Shown piece by piece: positions 51,734 to 59,770 of a stretch of 64,000 nucleotides of DNA; position 1 is the stretch's first letter, and every line of letters starts with the position of its first letter. The position numbers and the translations under genes were made by a program. The stretch comes from Fibrivirga algicola (GTDB taxonomy: Bacteria > Bacteroidota > Bacteroidia > Cytophagales > Spirosomataceae): positions 496,001 through 560,000 of the forward strand of contig NZ_WAEL01000002.1 of assembly GCF_011742925.1 (NCBI RefSeq), written 5' to 3'. The notes beneath the pieces are model-generated. The model searched no databases. It had not been told where the DNA came from and saw only the letters and a program-made list of their open reading frames with translations.

Positions 51734-53917
51734 TCACGCTAAATCCAGCGCGACGATTTCGTGGTCTAAAACCTTTGGTACGCTCACGGATAATTTGCCA
51801 TTTTTCAGCGCGAAAGACAGTTTCTGTCCACTCATCAGTAGCTTGACACCTGTCACTTTGGCGCCAGCCGGAACCGGAATCGTTACCTGTGCGGCAACAG
51901 GGATCAGCTCCCGAAAAGGGCCTTTCATCATCATCGGGTTGGTGAGATTGACCAGATGCACTGTCATTGATTTGGCCTGCCGCCACACGGTAACGTCGAT
52001 TACACCCGGCCCCGTTACGGCAACGATCGGCTCTTCGTCGAGTGCCCATTGAATGACATTACGGAGCAATTGGCCGTGGTCGGTGGTCATCAATTGCCAG
52101 AAAGACCGGTCCAGATCGCCGGGAAGGTAAGCGACCCGACCTTTGCCAACCTGCCGCAGGTATAGCTCCCGCGTGTCGGTTTCGAACACACGCGGATACA
52201 CATCCTCCATCGGCAGATCCGGGTATGTTGGAATAAGTGTAACCGGATTAGGGAACGTAGCCACTGGCGTTACATTCACTTTATAGATGGCATTGATGAT
52301 ACGCGGCGTACCGGTTAGTCCATTTAGAATCTGCTTCATCTGGCTGTTTTGGTTATCGTGGCGCAGGTGCAGGTAGCTGTTCCGCATGGGACCTTCTACT
52401 TTGCCGGCGTAAGAAACGCCAAACAGCTTAGCCAGGCCAAAGTCGGAGCGCGGGTTACCTTCTTCGTCGTACAGCGATGTTTCGAAAGTCGCTATTATGC
52501 TTCCCCCACCATCAACAAAAGCCTGAATCTGGGTACACTGAGCATCAGACAGGGCGGCTATGTTGGGTAAAATCAGGAGTTTAAACCGATTGAGGTCATT
52601 GGGCGTTAGTAGCCGGTCATTGACCATATCGAACGGAATACGGCTTTCTACCAGCGTGTGGTAGATACCGTCCAGATGGTCGCCGCTTTTTTGCTGCCAG
52701 GGCTTACCGCCATAGTTACGGTCGGTCTGTTCGGAATACATCACGCCCACGCGCGCCATTGACGCTGTATTACGCAGGTACGTTTCGTTTCTGTAGTAGC
52801 CTTCATATAAACCAGCTACGGCCTCCATCCAGCGTTTGTCGTATATATCGCCGCCGAATTTCACGAAGCAGGGCCGCATGCCGTTGGCGGTCCCTTCTGC
52901 CACCCAGATCCGGATCTCAGCCTCGCTCTGCACGGAGTCTTTCCAGCGAAACTCTTCTTCAATACCCACACTGAAGATGCCGATCAGCGGCTTCATCCCG
53001 AGCGTCGACCGCAGTTCTTTAGCGCCTTTTCCATTAGCCCAGGGAGCCATTAATCCACGCCGGGCCTGCTGGTCGGCGAAAAACAGATCGGCCTCGCGGC
53101 CCGTCACTATTTTATCAGGGAAGCCGTTCGGGATAAAGCGCGAGGCAGGCCGTTTCTTGCGAATCTCCGAGTCCCACAACGCCCAAACAGCGCGCAGCTT
53201 CTTCATGCGCCAGTCGGTCCATTTGCGATACGTAGGGTCGAGCCGATCCATTTTCTGAGGAAGCGCCAAGCCTGTAGCCGTCTTGAAATTTTGGGTGCAG
53301 TGCTCGCAGTAACAGATGTCGTGGCCCGCCCAGCGGTTCGAGAAAATACCCTCTGGCTGGAAACGGTCCATGATTTCGGCGTTTACCTGGGTCATAAACT
53401 CGGCGTTGTAAGGCCCCAGCGCGCAGGTTACCCATAACGCCGGATTAGCCCAATGCCGGCGCTTTTGCCCATCGGCTGTTACGGCAATCCAGTCGGGATG
53501 GGCGTCGTACACATCCTGCCGGGCGGCATGGGGGTCGGTACGGAGCATGATCTTCATGCCCTGCTTTTTACAGCCCTCGACCAGATAGCCCAGCGTATCG
53601 GAGTTGCCAAGAAAATCGCTTCGGTGATGGAGCGGAATGGTAGTCGGGTAAAACGCCACTACGCCCCCGGCGCTGAGCAGCGCCCCATCGGCGTGAATGC
53701 GCTTGAAGTAGTTGAGCCAGAAGTCAGGGTCGTAATGACCAGGGTCGCGTTCCACGAAAGCCAATTGCGCCCAGCGCATCGGCCCATCGAGCCAGTACGG
53801 GGCCGCTCCCGCTGCCGGGTCATTGAACAACTCTGGAGCTGCCAACGCCGACGTACCTACCAGCGTGAATGTGCTGCCAATCAGCCCGGTAGATTTAATA
53901 AATGTTCTTCGTTGCAT
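51734..53917 (-). CDS. GHL6-like glycoside hydrolase with beta-galactosidase trimerisation domain
   Basis: A 727-residue exported protein with a Tat-type leader (MQRRTFIKSTGLIGSTF). A barrel resembling hypothetical glycosyl hydrolase family 6 follows (about 40-400: DGALLSAGGVVAFYPTT, MKIMLRTDPHAARQD, IFSNRWAGHDICYCEHC). Next are a beta-galactosidase trimerisation-like flavodoxin fold (about 405-620, LILPNIAALSDAQ) and a short beta domain. The catalytic acids are not assignable by eye; Cys residues in ICYCEHC may bind metal. It lies upstream of the lactate permease gene by 119 bases, on the same strand, so the two may be co-expressed. Confidence 0.75.
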   Translation of the reverse strand: MQRRTFIKSTGLIGSTFTLVGTSALAAPELFNDPAAGAAPYWLDGPMRWAQLAFVERDPGHYDPDFWLNYFKRIHADGALLSAGGVVAFYPTTIPLHHRSDFLGNSDTLGYLVEGCKKQGMKIMLRTDPHAARQDVYDAHPDWIAVTADGQKRRHWANPALWVTCALGPYNAEFMTQVNAEIMDRFQPEGIFSNRWAGHDICYCEHCTQNFKTATGLALPQKMDRLDPTYRKWTDWRMKKLRAVWALWDSEIRKKRPASRFIPNGFPDKIVTGREADLFFADQQARRGLMAPWANGKGAKELRSTLGMKPLIGIFSVGIEEEFRWKDSVQSEAEIRIWVAEGTANGMRPCFVKFGGDIYDKRWMEAVAGLYEGYYRNETYLRNTASMARVGVMYSEQTDRNYGGKPWQQKSGDHLDGIYHTLVESRIPFDMVNDRLLTPNDLNRFKLLILPNIAALSDAQCTQIQAFVDGGGSIIATFETSLYDEEGNPRSDFGLAKLFGVSYAGKVEGPMRNSYLHLRHDNQNSQMKQILNGLTGTPRIINAIYKVNVTPVATFPNPVTLIPTYPDLPMEDVYPRVFETDTRELYLRQVGKGRVAYLPGDLDRSFWQLMTTDHGQLLRNVIQWALDEEPIVAVTGPGVIDVTVWRQAKSMTVHLVNLTNPMMMKGPFRELIPVAAQVTIPVPAGAKVTGVKLLMSGQKLSFALKNGKLSVSVPKVLDHEIVALDLA

Positions 53918-54163
53918 GAAGCCAGGTTAGGTAGAGGAACGTACCTGAACCAAGCTGTAAGATGCTGATTTTTACCCGTTGACTAACCGGCTTTATGGGA
54001 ATTAGCGTAGGCGAATTAATGCGTAGTAAGCTGCTTCACACTGTAGGCCATTCAACCAGGCCGGTTCGCCGCCACGATACCCACCCGATAGGCTCGGGGC
54101 CTACAGAGTAAAACAATGCAGTTCATCAGCTAGCAAATCGGTGTAACGCACTTAAACTATGCC
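53918..54163. other. 246-base gap with a loose inverted repeat
   Basis: CTGTAGGCC (54041-54049) pairs with GGCCTACAG (54098-54106) across 48 bases; inner pairing is poor. No gene or -7 box is seen. Confidence 0.3.
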
Positions 54164-54502
54164 TTACTTCTCGGGGTCAGGCAATATGTCGTCGGTGTCG
54201 TCGAAGAGTTTTTCGTCCTCGTCTTCATCGGTAGTATCGTCGTCAGGAGCTTCGCCTTTGAGAGTTTTCAGATCGTCGCGGTGACGCAGCTTTTTATCGT
54301 CGACCGTCCGGTTCAAGAACTGGTTGATCTTGTCGATCTCGAAGCTCGTAACAATCTCGCCAAACGAGTTGATCTCAATATTGAATCCTTCGAGTTCTTT
54401 ATGCACCCGTGGCTTTTCCTGCTCGTCGGGGTTTGCGGGGGTCGGTTTCTTTTTGGCCACTGTCGTATATAGGTCGGTACTGGTGTTGTGCTTATCCGTC
54501 AA
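54164..54502 (-). CDS. Hypothetical acidic protein
   Basis: A 112-residue protein I do not recognise. It has a Lys/Pro-rich N-terminal part (KKKPTPANPDEQEKP), a short ordered-looking middle (ELEGFNIEINSFGEIVTSFEIDKINQFLN) and a strongly acidic disordered tail (DDDTTDEDEDEK). There is no signal peptide or membrane segment. Codon use and the meaningful middle segment argue that it is real. It stands between the GHL6-type gene and the pse cluster, with a repeat element 40 bases upstream. Confidence 0.6.
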   Translation of the reverse strand: MTDKHNTSTDLYTTVAKKKPTPANPDEQEKPRVHKELEGFNIEINSFGEIVTSFEIDKINQFLNRTVDDKKLRHRDDLKTLKGEAPDDDTTDEDEDEKLFDDTDDILPDPEK

Positions 54503-54543
54503 CTCGTCAAAGTGATAACATGTTTTAGCTCGTCTGATAGTAT

Positions 54544-54577
54544 GCGGATTAGACGGATTTAAAACGATTTACGTGGA
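54544..54577. repeat. GCGGATTAGACGGATT-type dispersed repeat, copy 1
   Basis: GCGGATTAGACGGATTTAAA begins a 34-base element that also occurs, degenerate, at 57996-58028 and inverted at 58067-58105. It flanks the pse cluster on its downstream side. Confidence 0.5.
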
Positions 54578-54664
54578 CTTGATGGGTACTTGCTCAGCCT
54601 TGGATGTAAGCGGACCTCTATTTCTTTAGTCAGCATTCGCTTACACCTAAAGATCCGCGTTCCA

Positions 54665-55720
54665 TCAGCCAATCAACTCCCAGGAGAGCGCGGTGCCGGC
54701 GGTGATGGGTTGCGTAGCGGTTTTGGTCAATATGTCATCGTAGTGACGGGTATGCAGGCCATTGGCGGGGCGGATACTGCGCACATTGTCCGGCGTGAAG
54801 GCTTCGCCCGCCACCATGTCGCGTACCACGTAGAGCGACCGCTTGAACTGAAGACTTTTCTGTTCTTTCGGCGTTGGAATGTAGCTGATCTGGCCCATTG
54901 CCAGAAACGCCCGCTCTGTCTCCACAACCAGGCTTTGCAGCTCTTCCGGTTCCAGCGAAAACGCTGAATCGACACCGCCATCGGCCCGGCGCAGCGTGAA
55001 GTGCTTTTCAATGACCACCGCGCCCAGCGCCGTTGCTGCTACCGACGCACCGATGCCCATAGTGTGGTCAGACAGGCCCACGGGTACGTTGAACAGCTGG
55101 CTCATGTGCGGAATTGTGCGCAGGTTCGTGCTTTCGGGCGTGGCCGGGTACGTGCTGGTGCATTTGAGCAGGATCAGCTCCGTACAGCCATGATCACGCA
55201 GAACCTTCACCGACTCGGCAATGTCGGCGACCGTAGCAACCCCCGTACTCATAATGACTGGCTTGCCCGTGCTGGCTACTTTTTTCAGCAGGATATGGTC
55301 GGTATTCTCGAACGACGCAATTTTGTAGATGGGTACGTTCAGCGACTCCAGAAAATCAACGGCCGTGGTATCGAACGGTGAACTAAAGGCCACCATGCCG
55401 TGCTGGTTGGCCCGCTCGAAAATTGGTCCATGCCACTCCCAGGGCGTGTAGGCATCCTGGTAGAGTTTGTACAGATTCTTATCGGCCCAGAGCGACTGAT
55501 TATCGCGGATAAAAAACTCATCCGACTGCCCGTTGAACGTGATCGTGTCGGGGGTATAGGTCTGAAGTTTCAGCGCGTGCGCCCCCGCTGCCGCTGCCGC
55601 GTCGACAAGTTCCAGTGCCCGGTCGAGCGACTGGTTATGGTTCCCCGACATTTCGGCAATCACAAAGGGCCGGTGCTGTGGAGAGATGGTATAATTGGCA
55701 ACCTGAATGGGTTGAAACAT
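54665..55720 (-). CDS. pseI: Pseudaminic acid synthase
   Basis: A 351-residue cytosolic enzyme that condenses 2,4-diacetamido-2,4,6-trideoxy-L-altrose with phosphoenolpyruvate to form pseudaminic acid. The NeuB-type barrel carries AEMSGNHNQSL, LKLQTYTPDT, SSPFDTTAVDFLE, VIMSTGVAT, KCTSTYPA and VGLSDHTMG. The C-terminal SAF (antifreeze-like) domain (RSLYVVRDMVAGEAFT) is complete. The N-terminal SGNHNQSL pattern distinguishes PseI from sialate synthases. It is the last gene of the cluster and lies three bases behind pseH. Confidence 0.93.
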   Translation of the reverse strand: MFQPIQVANYTISPQHRPFVIAEMSGNHNQSLDRALELVDAAAAAGAHALKLQTYTPDTITFNGQSDEFFIRDNQSLWADKNLYKLYQDAYTPWEWHGPIFERANQHGMVAFSSPFDTTAVDFLESLNVPIYKIASFENTDHILLKKVASTGKPVIMSTGVATVADIAESVKVLRDHGCTELILLKCTSTYPATPESTNLRTIPHMSQLFNVPVGLSDHTMGIGASVAATALGAVVIEKHFTLRRADGGVDSAFSLEPEELQSLVVETERAFLAMGQISYIPTPKEQKSLQFKRSLYVVRDMVAGEAFTPDNVRSIRPANGLHTRHYDDILTKTATQPITAGTALSWELIG

Positions 55721-55723
55721 GCG

Positions 55724-56182
55724 TTATCTGAACGTTAAACAGACTGATTCAACGCCAAATTTACGGCTTTCGTGCGAGTCCGTGAAGCCAGCCCGTTCGA
55801 AGGCACGGATAGATGGCTGATTGTCGGGCTTGATGTAGGCTGAAATAGGTACGTTGCCCCAACTGGCCTGACACACCTGACACCCATCGGCAATCAGTTG
55901 CCACGCCAGACCCCGACCCCGAAACGCATGGTCGACCGACACGCCGATAATCACTTCACCATCGGGCTGCCGCTCGAAACGTACCTGTCCAACCGACACA
56001 TTTTCGTCTGTGTCGAAAACGAGCAACAGCGCATTGGCATCGGCTAGTTTTCGGGCAAACCAGGCTTCGTGGTTCTCCCACCGAATCGGTCCGGAGTTGA
56101 ATGATTGCTGGCGCGTAGCGGGGTCGTTAGCCCAGTCGAAATAGAGGCGAACGTCGGCGGCGGTAGCTACTCGGTGGCGCAT
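55724..56182 (-). CDS. pseH: PseH-like GNAT N-acetyltransferase
   Basis: A 152-residue GNAT-fold enzyme. Motif A is seen in VIIGVSVDHAFRGRGLAWQLI, with the acetyl-CoA loop RGRGLA. Its start overlaps the end of pseG by 16 bases and pseI follows three bases later, so the three are coupled. It most likely acetylates the 4-amino group of the altrosamine intermediate (the PseH step), as required between PseC and PseG. The function is assigned by cluster position because GNAT specificity is not readable. Confidence 0.85.
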   Translation of the reverse strand: MRHRVATAADVRLYFDWANDPATRQQSFNSGPIRWENHEAWFARKLADANALLLVFDTDENVSVGQVRFERQPDGEVIIGVSVDHAFRGRGLAWQLIADGCQVCQASWGNVPISAYIKPDNQPSIRAFERAGFTDSHESRKFGVESVCLTFR

Positions 56183-57168
56183 AGCTGCGTGAAAAGCTGC
56201 TTGTACCGCTCGGTGGCTTTCCCATCGAACACGAGGCGCTGCTTGAATACCGTGGGCGTAAGACGGGCTTTGCCAACGGCAATCTCAAACTTGTCGGGGG
56301 CGATGGGCAGTGAGAGGGCCCCTAGTACCAGGTGCCGGTCGCGCATAAACGAAACGAGGCGGCTCTGGTTATCGGCCGTCTGAATTATAATCATCGGGCG
56401 GCTCACGGTGGCCACTTCGTAGGCGATGGTACTGGCCGCAACGATACTCAGACCACTGCCGCCAATAGCGCGCGCCATCTGTTTGGGCGACAGGTTTTGC
56501 TGGATACTGAGTCGATCTTTGGGCAGGTCGGCAAACGTGTCCAGGTGGGGATTCGCTGAGCCCAATACGACTGTCACGCGCAGTTCGGCGTTTTGGGTCA
56601 GCAGCAGTTCAACTACCTCACGACTCACATTATGCGGATCGGCCCCGCCCATATTGACAAACGCTTTGTTTTCGCCGTCTTTAGGCTGCGGTTTTTGCCG
56701 GAAAGCCGGGTTGACCAGCGCGTAAGGCGCACCAAGCAGCAGTTTCGTATACGATTCCGTTTCGTAATCGGCGAGCGTTACATCACCGGCATGGTTAATC
56801 ACGACATCAGCCACCTGCTTTCCCTGCATCAGATCATCGATGAACACAAGTTTATGCGCCTGTTTCCGAACCGCGCGCTGGAAGGCTTCATCGTAGGCGT
56901 AGCCATCGAGGACCACCACATCGTCGGCGGATACGTGCCGGAGAAATTCGTCGAGGTCATTTGTTTTCAGGGCGATGACCGGGATGCCAAGCTTGGCAAC
57001 GGTCTTCAGTACCGCGTCTGACGGCTGCTGAATGGCAAAACGACGATCGAAACCTGACTCGTCGCTCCCATCGACCGGGCTTAGCATCTCAGCGAGCGCA
57101 AGGCTGCGCATGATATGGCCCATACCAGTCTGACTGGTACCGTCGGCGCGGAAAAGAATTCGTTTCAT
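56167..57168 (-). CDS. pseG: UDP-2,4-diacetamido-2,4,6-trideoxy-beta-L-altropyranose hydrolase
   Basis: A 333-residue GT-B-like nucleotide-sugar hydrolase removing UDP by C-O cleavage. The N-terminal motif GTSQTGMGHIMRSLALA carries the catalytic His of PseG. The second domain shows NMGGADPHNVSREVVELL and SLSIVAASTIAYEVA-type UDP-binding segments. Standard length. It overlaps pseH and lies 89 bases behind pseF. Confidence 0.92.
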   Translation of the reverse strand: MKRILFRADGTSQTGMGHIMRSLALAEMLSPVDGSDESGFDRRFAIQQPSDAVLKTVAKLGIPVIALKTNDLDEFLRHVSADDVVVLDGYAYDEAFQRAVRKQAHKLVFIDDLMQGKQVADVVINHAGDVTLADYETESYTKLLLGAPYALVNPAFRQKPQPKDGENKAFVNMGGADPHNVSREVVELLLTQNAELRVTVVLGSANPHLDTFADLPKDRLSIQQNLSPKQMARAIGGSGLSIVAASTIAYEVATVSRPMIIIQTADNQSRLVSFMRDRHLVLGALSLPIAPDKFEIAVGKARLTPTVFKQRLVFDGKATERYKQLFTQLCATE

Positions 57169-57257
57169 AAGGAAGGCAGGAAACTGTAGTCGGAAACAAC
57201 AAAACTACAACACGAACGCCGCCCTGCCACCCTTCTTTCCGGCTAATGATAAACCGG

Positions 57258-57965
57258 TCAATCAGTCTTACCGACTTGATTTTGGCGTAAAAGATCGACT
57301 TTCAGCTCGGCAAGTTGCCAATCGGCCGGACTGTCAATATCCTGCGCTTCCAGTTCCGTTAGTTCGATGGCACTCGTGTTGTCGGTAAGCAGCCGACCAC
57401 TATCGAGAAAGCGGGAAACGACGAAGCAATAGAATTGACCGGCATCATGGAAGGCGGGCGCCAGGTCCTGCGAGCGGGTGAGAGCATGGTCAGGTTCGCG
57501 CCAGACGAGCCGGTCATCCTGAAACACAACCGCCCGCTGAATGGGAAAGCTGAAGCGGACTACCGGAAAAACGGTATCGAACCCACCTGTCTCCAGCTTC
57601 GCAAACGCCTCACGAAGCGTATCGGCTGTGGCAAATGGTGCGGTGGCGTACAGGCAACAGGCTCGGTCGAAGTGCGTACCCTGTTGAGCGTAGCCAGCCA
57701 GCACCTCGGCCAAAACAGCGGCGGTAGTCGCGTGGTCATTGGCGGTGTCGGCCGAGCGCGCAAAGGGCACCGAGGCTCCATATTGCCGGGCTATCTCAGC
57801 AATCTCGGCATCATCTGTCGAGACCATGACCTCATCGAACAAGCCCGACTCCTGCGCCGCCCGGATGGAATAGGCGATGATGGGCAGCCCTAGAAACGGC
57901 CGGATGTTTTTCCGCGGAATACGCTTGCTCCCACCACGCGCCGGAATAATGCAGAGTGTCTTCAT
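57258..57965 (-). CDS. pseF: Pseudaminic acid cytidylyltransferase
   Basis: A 235-residue CMP-sugar synthase that activates pseudaminic acid with CTP. The NTP-binding loop is ARGGSKRIPRKNI, followed by GLPIIAYSI, MVSTDDAEIAEIA and TAPFATADTL. The frame runs two codons further to a TTG at 57971; the ATG at 57965 (MKTLCIIPARGG) matches relatives. A 170-base gap with repeats precedes it, so it may have its own promoter. Confidence 0.93.
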   Translation of the reverse strand: MKTLCIIPARGGSKRIPRKNIRPFLGLPIIAYSIRAAQESGLFDEVMVSTDDAEIAEIARQYGASVPFARSADTANDHATTAAVLAEVLAGYAQQGTHFDRACCLYATAPFATADTLREAFAKLETGGFDTVFPVVRFSFPIQRAVVFQDDRLVWREPDHALTRSQDLAPAFHDAGQFYCFVVSRFLDSGRLLTDNTSAIELTELEAQDIDSPADWQLAELKVDLLRQNQVGKTD

Positions 57966-57995
57966 GATCAATGGTACACAAATTTTAATCGAAAT

Positions 57996-58028
57996 GCGGA
58001 TTGGACGGACTGAACCGATCTACACCGG
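57996..58028. repeat. Dispersed repeat, copy 2
   Basis: GCGGATTGGACGGACTGAAC begins an element related to copy 1 at 54544 (about two thirds of bases shared by eye). It sits just upstream of pseF. Confidence 0.4.
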
Positions 58029-58066
58029 TTTTTAACGGCAGCGAAGCCCGTCTGTTTTAATCAATC

Positions 58067-58105
58067 ATCCGCGAAAATCTCTTTTAATCCAACTAATCCG
58101 TATTC
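58067..58105. repeat. Dispersed repeat, copy 3 (inverted)
   Basis: Its reverse complement has ACGGATTAGTTGGATTAAAA and a GATTTTCGCGGAT end, close to copy 1. Copies 2 and 3 face each other in the gap before pseF. Confidence 0.45.
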
Positions 58106-58135
58106 CTGTCGGACAAGCTGCGCGAATTCATTTGA

Positions 58136-59770
58136 TCAACGGACCATCTTTTCACTTGCAGCGTATTTGCCGGATCGGACAACGATCGCAAGTGAATCGG
58201 TGGGCTGGGCGTCGGGAATGATGGCGGTGAAACCAGTGTCTTTATCGTTGGCCGAATCTTCCTTGTCGAGCCGCTGGTGGAAGAGCGTGGTGTAGTAGTG
58301 CCAGCCGTTTGCCGTTTTTACACCCACAAACGTGTCGTTGAAGTTGGCTTTACGGCCCGCCACTTTTGCCCAGCCGCTGACAACCAGAAACTGGTCGTCA
58401 CGCCGCCATAGGTCGATTCCGTACGTCAGCGAATCGCCGGGTGTCGTGGCTGGCAAAACCGACACAGATCGACTTGCCAGTTCGGTCAGCGCTATGGTTT
58501 CGGGTCGGAACATGCGGCGGCTTGCCAGTTCGGTCAACCGGGAGGCGGGCTGGTACTGTGGGGCAGAAGCGCGAATTTGGCCGTAGCGTTGCCAGAGCAG
58601 ATTATCCGTTAGTTTTAGCTCCCGAAAACGCTCGATCTTACTCAGGTACGTCCAGTTCGATGCCGCCCAGAGACCTACCGTACCCACCAGAACAAGGCCG
58701 GCAAACCAGTTCGTCAGGCTTCGGTTTCGCCAGCGAAAATCGCGTCGCATCAGTACATCGAGCACTGTCAGGTACGTTGCCGCCAGGTGCAGGGCCGTAA
58801 CGTTGCGGTATCGCGAGGCAAAGACAATACTGGTGTCGTTCTGAATACGGTTTACGGCTAGCATCAACCCGGTCAGGTGCAGAAAGACAAGCAGCCAGAA
58901 CAGCGTTGGGTTGATTCGGTCATAGCGAATCCAGAGCAGGTACGTTACCCAACCAATCGTTGCGCTACCCAACAGAACTGGTAACCAGGCAACGGCCGGA
59001 TGGTAGACGATGGCCCCGAGAAAAGCCGTGTCCAACGCCAGAAGGTGCGTAAGTTTAGCCGGGCTTAGCAGTTGCCCCAGCGACGGCCCCGACGGGTTGT
59101 GGTAATCGTGGAAATAGAACAGTAACGCCGGAATGGTAACCAGCAACGTACCCAGTGCCCAGCGCCAACGCTGCTGCCAAAGCAGGGTCATCATCACCAG
59201 GGGCAACACTAGAATACCGTTTCCGTTGGTAAACAGCGCCACTACGGCCGCCCCAATCGCCCACCCTTCGCGGCCGCGGTTGACCAGGTAAAAAGCCAGC
59301 AACGCCAGTGCCGGTGCCGTTACGTTCGATGCCGCCACGATACTCCAGAACGCAACATTCCACCCCTGAAATTGAAAGAGCAGGAAAAGGCCGGGGAGGA
59401 AGTACCAGAAAAAACTACTCGTAGTTATGCCGTATCTCCAAGATACGGCATAACTACGATGCAATAACCACGACGTACCCAGCAAAGCGAGTAACCCTAC
59501 GTATTGCATTACCCGAAAATCGACCGATCCCGTCAGGGCGATGTTGGTCCAGGCAATGAGTTTGGCCAGCACCAGCCGATGGAAATTGTTCTGTTCCAGC
59601 AGCAACGCCACTTTATCGCCAAAGGTACCCGCCGCAGGAAGCCGATTCAGGAAATCGACCACGACGGGATAATCGTCCATATACGGGAAATCGTAGGCGT
59701 ACCAGATCACTATGCCAACGTAATACAGCACCGGAACGGAAGCAGCCAGCCAAAGCAATCCCCGTTTCAT
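58136..59770 (-). CDS. Polytopic membrane protein, GT-C-like glycosyltransferase candidate
   Basis: A 544-residue inner-membrane protein with about ten to eleven helices (residues 5-400). A soluble C-terminal domain follows (about 430-544, GIDLWRRDDQFLVVSGWAKV). The first external loop carries DFPYMDDYPVV, an acidic pair placed as in GT-C transferases such as GtrII or ArnT families. A role in adding or modifying lipid-linked sugar is inferred. It overlaps pseC by four bases, so it belongs to the pse operon. Inside the gene lies an exact 18-bp in-frame palindrome (59420-59458). Confidence 0.7.
   Translation of the reverse strand: MKRGLLWLAASVPVLYYVGIVIWYAYDFPYMDDYPVVVDFLNRLPAAGTFGDKVALLLEQNNFHRLVLAKLIAWTNIALTGSVDFRVMQYVGLLALLGTSWLLHRSYAVSWRYGITTSSFFWYFLPGLFLLFQFQGWNVAFWSIVAASNVTAPALALLAFYLVNRGREGWAIGAAVVALFTNGNGILVLPLVMMTLLWQQRWRWALGTLLVTIPALLFYFHDYHNPSGPSLGQLLSPAKLTHLLALDTAFLGAIVYHPAVAWLPVLLGSATIGWVTYLLWIRYDRINPTLFWLLVFLHLTGLMLAVNRIQNDTSIVFASRYRNVTALHLAATYLTVLDVLMRRDFRWRNRSLTNWFAGLVLVGTVGLWAASNWTYLSKIERFRELKLTDNLLWQRYGQIRASAPQYQPASRLTELASRRMFRPETIALTELASRSVSVLPATTPGDSLTYGIDLWRRDDQFLVVSGWAKVAGRKANFNDTFVGVKTANGWHYYTTLFHQRLDKEDSANDKDTGFTAIIPDAQPTDSLAIVVRSGKYAASEKMVR
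59420..59458. repeat. 18-bp perfect palindrome inside the membrane-protein gene
   Basis: Bases 59420-59437 are the exact reverse complement of 59441-59458, with a three-base spacer. Read on the coding strand it adds RSYAVSWRYGITT in frame between two helices. It looks like an inserted palindromic element rather than ordinary coding sequence. Confidence 0.75.

Larger units (their letters stand above)
3900..58945. repeat. Dispersed over-represented nonamer CAGGTACGT / ACGTACCTG
   Basis: I count by eye about 35 copies, 16 as CAGGTACGT (3900, 7534, 8292, 8885, 22340, 37824, 38607, 38688, 39578, 40304, 48699, 49935, 52775, 58643, 58769, 58937) and 19 as the reverse complement (5632, 8357, 14447, 19657, 20945, 21541, 22955, 24453, 28123, 33379, 33598, 34001, 34965, 38706, 39830, 44369, 46354, 53939, 55979). 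About 0.5 would be expected for a random nonamer on both strands. Copies lie in coding and intergenic DNA. Counts were made by hand and may be off slightly. Confidence 0.65.

Noticed and set aside
54164-54502. Plus-strand frames opposite the acidic hypothetical protein
   Set aside because: They are mirror frames of the minus-strand gene, which has the more protein-like composition and ends in an acidic tail.
3900-58945. CAGGTACGT as a eukaryotic splice donor
   Set aside because: It resembles CAG/GTAAGT, but the genes are uninterrupted bacterial frames and the motif is found on both strands and between genes.
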